Shown here one piece after another: positions 27,958 to 37,166 of a stretch of 64,000 nucleotides of DNA. This DNA is from Bradyrhizobium sp. 195 (GTDB lineage Bacteria > Pseudomonadota > Alphaproteobacteria > Rhizobiales > Xanthobacteraceae), in contig NZ_CP082161.1 of the NCBI RefSeq assembly GCF_023101665.1, positions 1,240,001 to 1,304,000 on the forward strand. Reading direction: 5' to 3'. Positions within the stretch are counted from its first letter, which is position 1, and every line of letters starts with the position of its first letter. The position numbers and the translations under genes are program-made. Under the pieces are notes generated by a model. It saw only the letters and a program-made list of their open reading frames with translations. It was not told where the DNA came from and made no database searches.

Positions 27958-29190
27958 ATGGGCGGCACGGGCATCATCGACCAGTTTCTGGAAACCTTTA
28001 CCCGCTACATCGATTCCGGATTCGGTCTCGTCGGGGGCGAAGTTGGATATGTCGCCACAACGCTGGCTGCAATCGACATCACCCTGGCTGGCCTGTTCTG
28101 GTCGTTCGGAACGGACGAGGACATCATCGCCCGGCTGGTCAAGAAAACCTTGTTTGTCGGCGTCTTTGCTTACCTGATTGGCAATTGGAATAACCTCGCC
28201 CGGGTCGTCTTCGAAAGTTTTGCGGGGCTAGGTCTGAAAGCCTCAGGGACAAGCCTTTCGTCAGCAGATTTCCTAAGCCCGGGCCGCATTGCGCAGGTAG
28301 GCCTTGATGCAGGCCGGCCGATCCTGGACTCCATCTCTGGGTTGATGGGCTATGTCAGTTTCTTTGAGAATTTCGTGCAAATCGTGGTCCTGCTGTTTGC
28401 TTGGATCGTGGTGCTGCTCGCGTTCTTTATCCTGGCGATCCAGCTGTTCGTCACCCTCATCGAATTCAAGCTGACGACACTTGCCGGCTTCGTCCTGATC
28501 CCCTTCGGCCTGTTCGGCAAGACCGCTTTTGCGGCCGAACGGGTGCTGGGCAATGTCATGTCATCGGGGGTCAAGGTTCTGGTCCTTGCCGTCATCGTGG
28601 GCATCGGATCGACCTTGTTCTCGCAGTTCACGGGCGGCTTTGGCGGCAACCAGCCGACCATCGAGAATGCGATGGCACTGGTCCTGGGCGCGCTCGCCCT
28701 TTTGGGCCTTGGCATCTTCGCCCCCGGTATCGCCAATGGCATCGTCTCCGGAGGTCCGCAGCTTGGCGCAGGCACCGCCGTCGGCACGGGCCTCGCTGCC
28801 GGTGGGGTGATCGCGGCAGGAGCTGGCGTTGCCGCCGGCGCTGCAGGTCTTGCCGCTGGCGCGATTGCGGGCTCGCTGCGCGGTGGAAGCGCGATTGCAA
28901 GTGGCGCGACGAACATGTTGCGGGCGGGAAGCTCCGGCGTCGAGGCGAGCGCGCCAGGCGCGGCAAGTCCCTTGCGTTCGCTCGCAGCCGGCCTTGGGCG
29001 AGGGGCTGGTCAAGTCGGTCAGGAGGAGGGGGGCTCCTCGGCCGCGCCCGACAGTCCGCCAGCCTGGGTTCGGCGCATGAAGCGGGCGCAGACCATCCAG
29101 CATGGAGCATCAGCGGTCACGCACGCGGTTCGGTCAGGCGATCACGGCGGGAGTGGCGCATCGGTCGACCTCTCACAAGACAATCGCTGA
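27958..29190 (+). CDS. trbL: TrbL, VirB6-like polytopic T4SS channel protein
   Basis: 410 aa with five to seven hydrophobic segments between residues about 20 and 290. Conserved stretches include TGIIDQFLETFTRYIDSGFG at the start, SVFEF-like VTLIEFKLTTLAGFVLIPFG in the middle and GVKVLVLAVIVGIGSTLFSQ. The C-terminal 120 residues are a glycine/alanine-rich, then charged, cytoplasmic tail. TrbL/VirB6 forms the inner-membrane translocation pore. Starts at ATG 27958, three bases after trbK. Intact. Confidence 0.93.
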   Translation: MGGTGIIDQFLETFTRYIDSGFGLVGGEVGYVATTLAAIDITLAGLFWSFGTDEDIIARLVKKTLFVGVFAYLIGNWNNLARVVFESFAGLGLKASGTSLSSADFLSPGRIAQVGLDAGRPILDSISGLMGYVSFFENFVQIVVLLFAWIVVLLAFFILAIQLFVTLIEFKLTTLAGFVLIPFGLFGKTAFAAERVLGNVMSSGVKVLVLAVIVGIGSTLFSQFTGGFGGNQPTIENAMALVLGALALLGLGIFAPGIANGIVSGGPQLGAGTAVGTGLAAGGVIAAGAGVAAGAAGLAAGAIAGSLRGGSAIASGATNMLRAGSSGVEASAPGAASPLRSLAAGLGRGAGQVGQEEGGSSAAPDSPPAWVRRMKRAQTIQHGASAVTHAVRSGDHGGSGASVDLSQDNR

Positions 29191-29235
29191 GTTCGCGGTC
29201 TCTCCAATTTCCAACCATGCCTTGAGGTCAGACAA

Positions 29236-29916
29236 ATGTTCAAACGATCGGCCGTTCACTATGGCCGCACGCCGGAGCCGGTCACGCCCTATCAACGCGC
29301 AGCTCAAGTCTGGGATGACCGCATTGGTGCAGCACGAGTCCAGGCCAAGAACTGGCGGCTCATGGCATTCGGCTGCCTGTTCCTCTCCGCGGGCTTTGCC
29401 GGAGCTCTGGTCTGGCAATCAGCCCATGGCACGATCACGCCCTGGGTGGTTGAGGTCAATCAATTGGGTGAAGCGAAAGCAGTTGCCCCTGCAAATGCTG
29501 CCTACCAGCCGACGGACCCTCAAATAGCGTTTCACCTGGCGCGCTTCATCGAGCACGTCCGCGGCCTGCCGATGGACGCAATTGTCCTCCGCGAGAACTG
29601 GCTGCGTGCCTACGACTTTACGACCGATCGCGGCGCCGCCGCGCTCAACGACTATGCTCGCAACAACAACCCCTTCGCCAAGCTCGGAAAGACGCAAATC
29701 GCGATCGAGGTCTCGAGCGTCATCCGAGCGTCGCCTGAGAGCTTTCGCCTCGCCTGGATCGAGCGCCGCTACGAAAACGGCCACCTTGCCGCAACGGAAC
29801 GGTGGACTGCGATCCTTACCATCGTCGTGGAAATGCCTCGCGATCTGGATCGCCTACGCAAAAATCCCCTTGGCATCTACGTCAACGCTATCAACTGGTC
29901 AAAGGAGCTCGGCTAA
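29236..29916 (+). CDS. trbF: TrbF, VirB8-like assembly factor
   Basis: 226 aa bitopic inner-membrane protein. The cytoplasmic N-terminus has PYQRAAQVWDDRIGAARVQA. One membrane segment follows (residues about 42-62, LMAFGCLFLSAGFAGALVW). The periplasmic VirB8-like domain contains the conserved WVVEVNQLGEAKAVAPA and a final NPLGIYVNAINWSKEL. It nucleates assembly between TrbL and the outer-membrane core. Two bases separate it from trbG. Confidence 0.94.
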   Translation: MFKRSAVHYGRTPEPVTPYQRAAQVWDDRIGAARVQAKNWRLMAFGCLFLSAGFAGALVWQSAHGTITPWVVEVNQLGEAKAVAPANAAYQPTDPQIAFHLARFIEHVRGLPMDAIVLRENWLRAYDFTTDRGAAALNDYARNNNPFAKLGKTQIAIEVSSVIRASPESFRLAWIERRYENGHLAATERWTAILTIVVEMPRDLDRLRKNPLGIYVNAINWSKELG

Positions 29917-29917
29917 C

Positions 29918-30892
29918 ATGCCGTCAGGTCTCGTTATTGTGTCACGAAAAGCGCGGCCGTGCTTGCCTCTGGCTCTTCTGGTCTGTGTCTCGACGCTCGG
30001 CGGCTGCACGACCTTCAGGCCGCCGCAAATCAGCTACGACAACGAGCTACCGCCGGCACCGGACTTGCCGGCGCTTGCCGATGATCGCCCGCGACCGCTG
30101 CATGTGCCGCCGGCCTGGAAGGCTGCACGAGGCGGCAAGAGCGCGGAGGCCAAGGAGCCTGTCGAGCGCGTCGAAACCGCAAATGACGCTGCACGCGTGC
30201 AGCCTCGCAAAGCCGGTTACTACAATGCGGTGCAAGTGTTTTCCTATAGTCCGGGCGCGCTCTACCAGATCTATGCCGCGCCGGGGCAAATTACGGACAT
30301 TGCCCTCGAGCCCGGTGAGCAGCTGATCGGCTCAGGACCGGTCGCCGCAGGCGATACCGTCCGCTGGGTGGTCGGCGACACCGAGAGTGGCAGCGGCGAC
30401 ACCCGCCGCGTTCACATCATGGTCAAGCCAACCCGTCCCTCGATCGAGACCAACCTCGTCGTCAATACTGATCGCCGTACTTACTTGATCGAGCTTCGCG
30501 CCAAAGAAAAGCCCTATATGCCCTCGGTCGCCTGGTTCTATCCGGCGGATCGTGGCGGGCGAACTCGAGCTTTACTGCCGGCACCCTTTATTCCGGACCT
30601 GCCGGCGCGCCGCTACCGCTACGCCATGGAGGGTGACAGCCCGCCTTGGCGTCCCGTCAACGCTTATGATGACGGCCGAAAAACCTACATTGAATTCGCC
30701 CCCGGCGTCAGTCAGGGCGAGATGCCGCCGCTCTTCGTGATCGGGCCCGACGGCAAAACCGAGATCGTCAACTACCGCGCTTACGGAAATGTGCTGATTG
30801 TTGACCGGCTGTTCGCGGCCGCGGAACTGAGGCTGGGCGAGGAGCACCAGCAGAAGGTCAGGATCGTGCGAACCGACGGGAGGTCGCTTTGA
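29918..30892 (+). CDS. trbG: TrbG, VirB9-like outer-membrane core protein
   Basis: 324 aa. A lipobox-like signal end LGGC (Cys30) suggests a lipoprotein or a cleaved signal. The C-terminal VirB9 region includes VFSYSPGALYQIYAAPGQIT, VGDTESGSGDTRRVHIMVKP, LVVNTDRRTYLIELR and a final beta-rich part with FVIGPDGKTEIVNYRAYGN. It forms the periplasm-spanning core together with TrbI. ATG 29918. The stop overlaps the trbI TTG start. Confidence 0.94.
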   Translation: MPSGLVIVSRKARPCLPLALLVCVSTLGGCTTFRPPQISYDNELPPAPDLPALADDRPRPLHVPPAWKAARGGKSAEAKEPVERVETANDAARVQPRKAGYYNAVQVFSYSPGALYQIYAAPGQITDIALEPGEQLIGSGPVAAGDTVRWVVGDTESGSGDTRRVHIMVKPTRPSIETNLVVNTDRRTYLIELRAKEKPYMPSVAWFYPADRGGRTRALLPAPFIPDLPARRYRYAMEGDSPPWRPVNAYDDGRKTYIEFAPGVSQGEMPPLFVIGPDGKTEIVNYRAYGNVLIVDRLFAAAELRLGEEHQQKVRIVRTDGRSL

Positions 30893-32094
30893 ACGCTACT
30901 GACCAGGCAATCAATACACCAAAGGAAGCGCCTCGGGGCAAACCGCCGGAAGAGATCGCCGAAACCCTGCGGCTCTGGCCGGATCGGCCAAAAGTTGCGC
31001 GCCTGTCGCGGAAAGTCCTTATCGGCGGCAGCGCCCTTGTGCTCGTGCTGATCACTGGCGCGGTGCTCTGGGCGCTGCAGGAGAAACGGTCAGATACTTC
31101 AGCGCCCGAGGAGCTTTACGCGACTGACCACCACAAAGTCGCCGACCAGCTCACGACCTTACCGAAGGATTACACCGAGATCCCGAAGGACGTGCCGCGC
31201 CTGGGGCCGCCTTTGCCCGGCGATCTCGGTCGGCCGATCGTCGCAGCACAGGGATCTTCGACGTCCAGCTCGCTCGGTATCGATGCCGAACAGCAGCGTG
31301 TCAACCAGGAGAGCGAGGCGGCACGGACCAGCAAGGTATTTGCCAGCACTAATGTCCGGCCACAAGCCCCTGCCACTTCATCGAGCGAAGCCCGTTCAAG
31401 CGCCGCGCCATCATCCGACGAAGCATTTGCTCAGAATGGCCAAGACCGAAAGCTTGCGTTCGTCAGTGCAACGGTCGATCGTCGGACGACAAGCTCCGAT
31501 CGCCTTGTGAGGCCGGCTTCGCCTTTTGTCGTTCAGGCCGGAACGATCATTCCGGCCGCACTCATCACAGGAATCCGCTCCGACCTGCCTGGTCAGATCA
31601 CGGCCCAAGTCACAGAATCGGTGTACGATTCTCCTACCGGGCGAGCTCGCCTTATCCCCCAGGGAGCAAGGCTGATCGGGAGTTACGATAGCCAGGTCGC
31701 ATTTAGGCAGTCGCGCGTGCTCCTGGTCTGGACGCGCCTTATCATGCCGAATGGGAGGTCGATTGTTTTGGAACGGCAGCCCGATGCAGATGCGGCAGGC
31801 TACTCTGGTCTTGAGGACGAGGTCGACAATCATTGGAAGGAACTGTTGGGGGCGGCCGCTCTTTCGACGCTGCTTTCCGTCGGCACGGAGGTGAATTCCG
31901 GGGCGGATAGCGGCAATACCAACAGCGACCTCATTGCCGCGCTCCGCCGCGGAGCTGGGGATTCGATCAATCAAACGGGCCAGCAGATAGTCCGCCGCAA
32001 TCTCAACATTCAGCCAACTTTGACGATTCGTCCGGGATTTCCGGTACGGGTGATCGTCAACCGCGACCTGGTGCTCGAACCGTATAGAGGGTGA
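30889..32094 (+). CDS. trbI: TrbI, VirB10-like core/energy-sensing protein
   Basis: 401 aa. Cytoplasmic N-terminus, one membrane helix (about residues 46-63, GSALVLVLITGAVLWALQ), a proline- and serine-rich periplasmic linker, then the VirB10 beta-barrel domain. That domain has VQAGTIIPAALITGIRSDLP, GRARLIPQGARLIGSYDSQV and the terminal PGFPVRVIVNRDLVLEPY. The start is an unusual TTG at 30889 overlapping the trbG stop (TTGA); no better start exists nearby. TrbI spans both membranes and gates transfer. Confidence 0.94.
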   Translation: MNATDQAINTPKEAPRGKPPEEIAETLRLWPDRPKVARLSRKVLIGGSALVLVLITGAVLWALQEKRSDTSAPEELYATDHHKVADQLTTLPKDYTEIPKDVPRLGPPLPGDLGRPIVAAQGSSTSSSLGIDAEQQRVNQESEAARTSKVFASTNVRPQAPATSSSEARSSAAPSSDEAFAQNGQDRKLAFVSATVDRRTTSSDRLVRPASPFVVQAGTIIPAALITGIRSDLPGQITAQVTESVYDSPTGRARLIPQGARLIGSYDSQVAFRQSRVLLVWTRLIMPNGRSIVLERQPDADAAGYSGLEDEVDNHWKELLGAAALSTLLSVGTEVNSGADSGNTNSDLIAALRRGAGDSINQTGQQIVRRNLNIQPTLTIRPGFPVRVIVNRDLVLEPYRG

Positions 32095-32099
32095 GGACG

Positions 32100-32342
32100 A
32101 TGGCAAAGCTTAAGCTCGGAGCAATCGAAGACGACAAGCCAATCAAGATTACGCATGAACTGCCCGCGAGCGTGCACAGGGATCTCGTGGCATATGCCGA
32201 GATCCTTGCACAGGAGACCGCTCAGCCGATCGGAGATCCGGCCAAGCTTATCGCGCCCATGCTGGCCCGGTTCATGGCGGCCGACAGGAGCTTCCGGAAA
32301 GCGCGCCGCGCACGTCAGCGATCGATCGAAGGCGAGGAATAG
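32100..32342 (+). CDS. DUF2274 protein, last gene of trb operon
   Basis: 80 aa. It starts AKLKLGAIEDDKPIKITHEL and continues VHRDLVAYAEILAQETAQ, a small protein with ribbon-helix-helix-like spacing followed by helices. DUF2274 genes follow trbI in many proteobacterial ICEs. ATG 32100 is chosen; a GTG at 32091 overlapping the trbI stop would add three residues. Its 3' end overlaps the convergent lysR gene by 28 bases. Possibly regulatory, but function is unknown. Confidence 0.85.
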   Translation: MAKLKLGAIEDDKPIKITHELPASVHRDLVAYAEILAQETAQPIGDPAKLIAPMLARFMAADRSFRKARRARQRSIEGEE

Positions 32343-33268
32343 CGCTCGGAGAGTAACTTCAGGAATTCCTGCAGGGCGGGGTTCTCATTGTCGGCGCGCC
32401 AATAGGCAGAAAACTCGAATCGGCTCGCACCCGCGCCATCGCGCAGTTCTCGGTAGACAAGATCCGCCAAATGCGCGCCTATGTCGGACTCGAGCACGAG
32501 GCTTATTCCAGTGTTCATGCTGATCAAGCTTTTGATGATGCCGCGACTGACGTCGTGGCGCTCGATTTTTGGACGGGCTTCAGCCGAAACGAGCTTGGAA
32601 ACCAGAAGATCTTCGACCTCCTTTCCGGGGTCGCAGTGGCTGAGCAGCACCGTCTCGCCGCGCAGGTCGGGCCAGTAGACAGTCTCGCGCGAACTGAGAG
32701 GATGGTCATGAGGCAAGGCAACGAGAACACGCTCGCTCCACAGAGACATGGCTTTGGTGTCCAACAACGGCAAGCTCCCCGTGACGATCAGAAGATCAAG
32801 CGCTCCGTTGCGAAGTGCCGCTGCTAAACGTGTTCTTGATCGTTCAACCGTCGCAAGCGCGACCTGCGGGAACCGATCCTTGAACTCAAGTAAGGAGGCT
32901 TGCAGATTGCCGGCCGAAAGCGATGTGCAGAAACCGACGCTCACACGGCCGGTTTCGCCATTGTGAACGGATCGCGCGGTTGCGACGAGTGCGTCGAATT
33001 CCTCCAGGATGGTCCTGGCCAACCGAAGGACGTCGCAGCCGGGCCGCGTTGGGCGCACACCTCCGCTGAAGCGCTCGAAAATTGGAACGCCCAAGTGGTG
33101 CTCAAACTCGCTGATTGTTCGGCTGAGGCTCGATTGTTGGGACCTCAGCAACTCGGCGGCTCCACGAACGCTCCCGCAATCGGCCGCAGCCACGGCCGAT
33201 CTCAGGTGTTTCAGTTCGAGCGCTTTACTGGCTTGAAGTGACGGTCGTGTTCGACGTGGCTTGTGCAT
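32315..33268 (-). CDS. LysR-family transcriptional regulator
   Basis: 317 aa. The N-terminal winged helix is clear: ELKHLRSAVAAADCGSVRGA, AELLRSQQSSLSRTISEFEH and LGVPIFERFSGGVRPTRPG. It is followed by a periplasmic-binding-like effector domain. I used the ATG at 33268; the longer frame has no LysR features. It lies 74 bases downstream of traI on the same strand and converges on the trb operon. A LysR gene occurs in this place in several rhizobial ICEs. Target and inducer unknown. Confidence 0.88.
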   Translation of the reverse strand: MHKPRRTRPSLQASKALELKHLRSAVAAADCGSVRGAAELLRSQQSSLSRTISEFEHHLGVPIFERFSGGVRPTRPGCDVLRLARTILEEFDALVATARSVHNGETGRVSVGFCTSLSAGNLQASLLEFKDRFPQVALATVERSRTRLAAALRNGALDLLIVTGSLPLLDTKAMSLWSERVLVALPHDHPLSSRETVYWPDLRGETVLLSHCDPGKEVEDLLVSKLVSAEARPKIERHDVSRGIIKSLISMNTGISLVLESDIGAHLADLVYRELRDGAGASRFEFSAYWRADNENPALQEFLKLLSERYSSPSIDR

Positions 33269-33342
33269 GGCAAGTCTTGAGAGAGAAGAGCGGCCTTCCG
33301 CACCAATCTGCAGCGATGCTGCGATTGGGTTTGTTCCAGAAC

Positions 33343-33975
33343 CTAGGCAGCCGCTTGAACGACCGGAGCCCAGAGCACCGGTCCCGAGATATGCCCCGCC
33401 TTGCGGATGCGGTCCAACGCATCGGGCGAGACCTCCAGGTACCCGGCAACCGCCGTGGTGTTTCCGAGAGGGCGAGCTTTTCCCAGTCTGCGAAGGGGCC
33501 ATCCGGCCCGGCGAAGAATGCGCTCCATGCGGGCGTCGGTGACAGTGACGATTTCGATCAATTCAATGGAAAGGCCGAATTCAATCATGCCCGCAAACAG
33601 CTCGTAACTGGCAGCAGCAAGTCCGCCGCTCGCCTTCGGCGCATCCGCGGGAACATCGAGCGCGAATCGGCTGCTCTCCCAGATCCGATCGCTTCGTGGC
33701 GCCGGCTGCCCGTCCAGCAGGATCGGGAAGGTGTCCCTCAGCATGGTTGGACCGGTCGAAGGCAAAAGCCGGACGCAACCTTGAATACGTCCGGCTCCTG
33801 AGCGGTTCAGTAGATGCACCGGTCGAAGGACGTCAAACTCGTCGACTTCCATGTCGCCGCTGACCTCGACGGTCCAATCCAGGCGCTGCTTGAAAACGCG
33901 GTAGCGCAGCCGGTGCATCTCGGCGAGATCGTGGACGAATTCCCCGTAGTACTCCGGCGCGATGAGCTGCATCAT
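33343..33975 (-). CDS. traI: TraI/LuxI-family acyl-homoserine lactone synthase
   Basis: 210 aa autoinducer synthase. Family residues are visible: Arg and Phe in MHRLRYRVFKQRLDW, the acidic VSGDMEVDEFD segment, GCVRLLPSTGPTMLRDTFP and WESSRFALDV, which matches the conserved E-x-SRF block. ATG 33975 has GGAGG five bases upstream. A lux-box-like dyad lies 56 bases before the start, so TraR-signal activation is likely. The signal would report cell density and time conjugation. Acyl chain unknown. Confidence 0.93.
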   Translation of the reverse strand: MMQLIAPEYYGEFVHDLAEMHRLRYRVFKQRLDWTVEVSGDMEVDEFDVLRPVHLLNRSGAGRIQGCVRLLPSTGPTMLRDTFPILLDGQPAPRSDRIWESSRFALDVPADAPKASGGLAAASYELFAGMIEFGLSIELIEIVTVTDARMERILRRAGWPLRRLGKARPLGNTTAVAGYLEVSPDALDRIRKAGHISGPVLWAPVVQAAA

Positions 33976-34030
33976 TTTTGCCTCCGTGCTTCCTTTCGGC
34001 AACTAAGCAGAGAGGCCTAGGCAAGCGCAT

Positions 34031-34048
34031 CCTGTGCAGTCCCACAGG
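34031..34048 (-). promoter_or_regulatory. lux-box-like dyad upstream of traI
   Basis: An 18-base inverted repeat with arms CCTGTG and CACAGG and six bases between them. Length and arms match LuxR-type binding sites, which usually contain CTG-N10-CAG. It is centred about 64 bases before the traI ATG, right for overlapping a -35 region. Binding by the adjacent TraR is inferred. Confidence 0.65.
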
Positions 34049-34069
34049 TGTTTATGGAAGACCGGCGCT

Positions 34070-34792
34070 TTATTTTCGAGCTTTTGATTCGGTCAACAGC
34101 ACGATCGCTTGACGAAGCGAGCTGACACCGAGCTTCGCACGGGCGTTGTCCAGGTGAAATCCCGCGGTTCGCTCTGCGATACCGAGAATGATCCCGATCG
34201 CCCCAGCCGATTTACCGCGCGCGGACCATTCGAGACACTGGTACTCGCGAGGAGACAGCACCACGCCGCCGACCACGCGATCAATCGTCCAGAAGCGTTT
34301 TGCATGCTCATGGAAAAACGTCGCGATTAATCGCAGGCTCTGGGCGTGCTCGAGAAGCGCGCGCTCGAAACCAGTTCGACGCTCGTCACTTGCAAAACTC
34401 AGCGCGGCGATTGCGCCCTTGTCATCGTGGATAGGAAATGTAACCCCGCAGCGAATCCCAAATTTTTCGGCTTCTTCGAACAAAGCGCGTTCGGACTCCG
34501 ACCGATTTCGCGCTTCAAATCCAAGCCCCCATCGGAAGGGCTTAGGCTGGCGCATTGCCCGACGTACCACCGGATCGACGGATTCGTAGCCGCGCTGCAG
34601 ATAGATGGCGGTCCAGGAGGGGGGATATGTCGAGATCAGGTTGGGAGCACTGCCCGGCTCACGGGGAAGAGCGAGATATGCGAAGCACGACAGTTTGAGC
34701 GCAGCGGCGACCTCAGCCATGCTCTGCTGAGCTGCGTCTCGATGCGTGCTTTCGGTCAATCGTTCAGCAAACCTTTGAAAAACCCGATCCAT
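34070..34792 (-). CDS. traR: TraR/LuxR-family quorum-sensing regulator
   Basis: 240 aa. An N-terminal autoinducer-binding domain contains YPPSWTAIYLQRGYESVDPV and FGIRCGVTFPIHDDKGAIAA, with the conserved Trp, Tyr and Asp. The C-terminal LuxR HTH is VLSPREYQCLEWSARGKSAG and AERTAGFHLDNARAKLG. ATG 34792 begins MDRVFQRFAERL. A longer frame is not family-like. It lies 94 bases upstream of traI on the same strand. It would bind the lactone made by TraI and activate traI and probably tra/trb genes. Confidence 0.92.
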   Translation of the reverse strand: MDRVFQRFAERLTESTHRDAAQQSMAEVAAALKLSCFAYLALPREPGSAPNLISTYPPSWTAIYLQRGYESVDPVVRRAMRQPKPFRWGLGFEARNRSESERALFEEAEKFGIRCGVTFPIHDDKGAIAALSFASDERRTGFERALLEHAQSLRLIATFFHEHAKRFWTIDRVVGGVVLSPREYQCLEWSARGKSAGAIGIILGIAERTAGFHLDNARAKLGVSSLRQAIVLLTESKARK

Positions 34793-35121
34793 CTTTGATG
34801 AACCCGCGGGCCTCCCCTCGCAAGCGCTACTCCTGTTAGCGAATCGAGCATCGTTGCGAATGAGGCAAAACAACGAAGAAGTCGATCAAGTCCGGCGTAG
34901 ATCAATCCTGATCACGAGTGCCTGGTTTGGTTGCCGGAGCCGCATCAGGTCTTGCCACCTTGTGGTAGCATCCCAGCCAACTCGGCGGTCTTCGGTCGTC
35001 TGTTCGAAATCCTGCAAGCAGGCGGGGAAGATCGCCGGATTACTGCGCTATTTGGCTTCTCGCCTCGCAGGTTTGTACAGCTCTTCCGATTACAACGAGC
35101 TGCTCATCAAGGAGATTGCAA

Positions 35122-36234
35122 ATGAAGGTCGGTGTTCCCAAGGAAATCAAGACGCACGAATACCGCGTCGGCCTGACGCCTGGGGCCGTCCGCGAATACG
35201 TTGCAGCTGGCCACAGCGTATTGGTCGAGAGCAACGCCGGTGCCGGGATTGGCGCGACAGATGATAACTACCGCAAAGCTGGCGCGACGATTGCGACCTC
35301 TGCTCGCGAGGTATTCGCATTGAGCGAAATGATCTTGAAAGTCAAGGAGCCACAGCCCTCCGAATGGACGCAGCTTCGAGAAAACCAGATCCTCTTCACT
35401 TATCTGCATTTGGCTCCGGATCCGGAGCAGGCGAAGGGCCTCATGAAGTCTGGCTGCACCGCAATTGCCTATGAAACTGTGACCGACGCGCACGGTGGCC
35501 TTCCACTGCTTGCCCCTATGAGCGAGGTTGCGGGAAGACTTGCGATTGAAGCCGCGGGTGCGGCGCTGAAGCGGTACGCGGGTGGAAGGGGACTGCTGAT
35601 TGGCGGGGTACCGGGCGTGCCACCCGCTCGCATTGTGGTGATCGGCGGGGGCGTTGTCGGCACTCACGCTGCACGGATGGCGGCAGGCTTGGGCGCTGAG
35701 GTCACGATCCTCGACCGTTCGATTCCCAGGCTTCGCGAACTGGATGAGCTGTTCGAAGGGCGAGTACGTACCAGATTCTCGACGATCGGCGCCGTTGAAG
35801 AAGAGGTATTTGCGGCCGACGTTGTCATCGGTGCCGTTCTCGTTCCTGGCGCGAGCGCGCCGAAACTGGTCAGCCGCGGTATGTTGAGTTCGATGCGCAA
35901 AGGCTCCGTGATCGTGGACGTAGCGATCGATCAGGGCGGATGTTTCGAGACATCGCGGGCGACGACACATGCCGATCCAACCTATGAGGTGGATGGCGTT
36001 ATCCACTATTGCGTCGCAAACATGCCGGGAGCTGTGCCGCTCACCTCAAGCCAGGCACTCAACAACGCTACGCTGCCTTTTGGTTTGGCTCTCGCCAGTA
36101 AAGGATTTGCAGCTGTGCTCGAAAATCCGCATCTGCGCGCAGGCCTGAATGTCTATCGGGGCCGGCTAACCTATAAGGCTGTCGCCGAGAGCCTTGGTCT
36201 TCCCTTCTCGCCGATCGAACAGGCTGCGGCCTGA
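35122..36234 (+). CDS. ald: Alanine dehydrogenase
   Basis: 370 aa NAD-dependent alanine dehydrogenase catalysing pyruvate + ammonia + NADH to L-alanine. Catalytic Lys75 (LKVKEP) and His96 (YLHLAPDP) are in the same numbered positions as in the well-studied mycobacterial enzyme. The nucleotide loop is RIVVIGGGVVGTHAARMA with an acidic end at ILDRS. Other conserved parts are KEIKTHEYRVGLTP and DVAIDQGGCFETSRATTH. ATG 35122 has AAGGAG eight bases upstream. A strong terminator follows the stop. In rhizobial bacteroids this enzyme contributes to alanine formation from fixed ammonium. Confidence 0.95.
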   Translation: MKVGVPKEIKTHEYRVGLTPGAVREYVAAGHSVLVESNAGAGIGATDDNYRKAGATIATSAREVFALSEMILKVKEPQPSEWTQLRENQILFTYLHLAPDPEQAKGLMKSGCTAIAYETVTDAHGGLPLLAPMSEVAGRLAIEAAGAALKRYAGGRGLLIGGVPGVPPARIVVIGGGVVGTHAARMAAGLGAEVTILDRSIPRLRELDELFEGRVRTRFSTIGAVEEEVFAADVVIGAVLVPGASAPKLVSRGMLSSMRKGSVIVDVAIDQGGCFETSRATTHADPTYEVDGVIHYCVANMPGAVPLTSSQALNNATLPFGLALASKGFAAVLENPHLRAGLNVYRGRLTYKAVAESLGLPFSPIEQAAA

Positions 36235-36273
36235 TCCTAGAGGCCCACTACGGGACGTTTCGTCGGCAGACTT

Positions 36274-36300
36274 GGGCCGCTCATCAGAGTGGCCCTTTTT
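36274..36300 (+). terminator. Rho-independent terminator after ald
   Basis: GGGCCGCTC-ATCA-GAGTGGCCC forms a nine-pair stem (one G-U pair) with a four-base loop, followed at once by TTTTT. It lies 40 bases after the ald stop codon. Confidence 0.88.
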
Positions 36301-36454
36301 GTGTGGCCGAGTATGAGCGACAGCTTGGAGGTGGAAGTCCCCTATCCAACTTGACTGACGGCGAAGGGTTAGCCAAGCGCAAGGGCGTCAACGTGCCCGG
36401 GGTCCTTGAATGCGGGTGCGATGGAAGGGGCGACCTAGTGCCTGCGCCGCGCAG

Positions 36455-37166
36455 CTAGAGCTCACTCGCGGCGCGATCGGGCACATCATCCTTCCAGCGT
36501 ACCGATCCAAACGGGCGCTCCAGCATACGACGGATACGCAGGGGCTCAGGCCCGATATGGAAAGCCATGGCCTTCTCGTGTAATGCGCGCTCCGACTGGT
36601 CCAGCGGTCCACAGCTCGGGGTCGGCGATATCACGCGCAATTGACCAACCGCAGGCGCCGTTGCGTCGCCGGTAGAGCTGCACATCCGGCATGAGGTTGT
36701 GGTAGGCTCGCGCATTTTCGGAGGCCACGCGATAGTCGAGCTCAACTATCAGTGGGCCACTCCGGTGGTCAGCGGGAGCCGCACCTTAGGATCGGCAAGC
36801 ATGTCGGCGTCATCCCCGCGCTCGTGATGGCCGGCATGCGCAGCCGGCGCCCAAGCAGCGGCAAGAGCAGCATCAGTCCGGCAGAGACGAGCAGCGTGAT
36901 GTGGACAGCGACGGCATCGGTGAGGCGCCCCAGCCCCAACTGCCAACTGCGAGACCCCCAGAGAACGCAGCCTACCAAGCCGCAACGGATTGGCCCGCAA
37001 CCCAGCGCGGGGCGGAGAGCTGCACGCCAATGTTGAACAGCGTCCACGTCCATACGGCGCCCGCCAAAACCAGAGCTGCGGCTGTCAAGACCGAATTATG
37101 ACTGAGCACAACCGCCACGATCGCGCCGCTCATGGACAGTGTGCAGGCACGAACCGCAGCCTCGCG
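36455..37166 (-). pseudogene. MFS_3-type transporter, C-terminal relic
   Basis: Minus-strand fragments of an enterobactin-exporter-like (MFS_3) permease spread over several frames. Readable parts are GAIVAVVLSHNSVLTAAALV and AGAVWTWTLFNIGVQLSAPR, a DAVAVHITLLVSAGLMLLLP helix, and the soluble tail NARAYHNLMPDVQLYRRRNG with WSIARDIADPELW and ERPFGSVRWKDD. The N-terminal half is absent. Its 5' edge is fused in frame to the gabD relic at about 37166, so the junction marks a deletion that removed the end of one gene and the start of the other. Confidence 0.75.

Noticed and set aside
34029..34036. CATCCTGT as an IncP-like nic site
   Set aside because: It lies inside the lux-box region far from the relaxase gene and lacks the surrounding inverted repeat; coincidence is likely.
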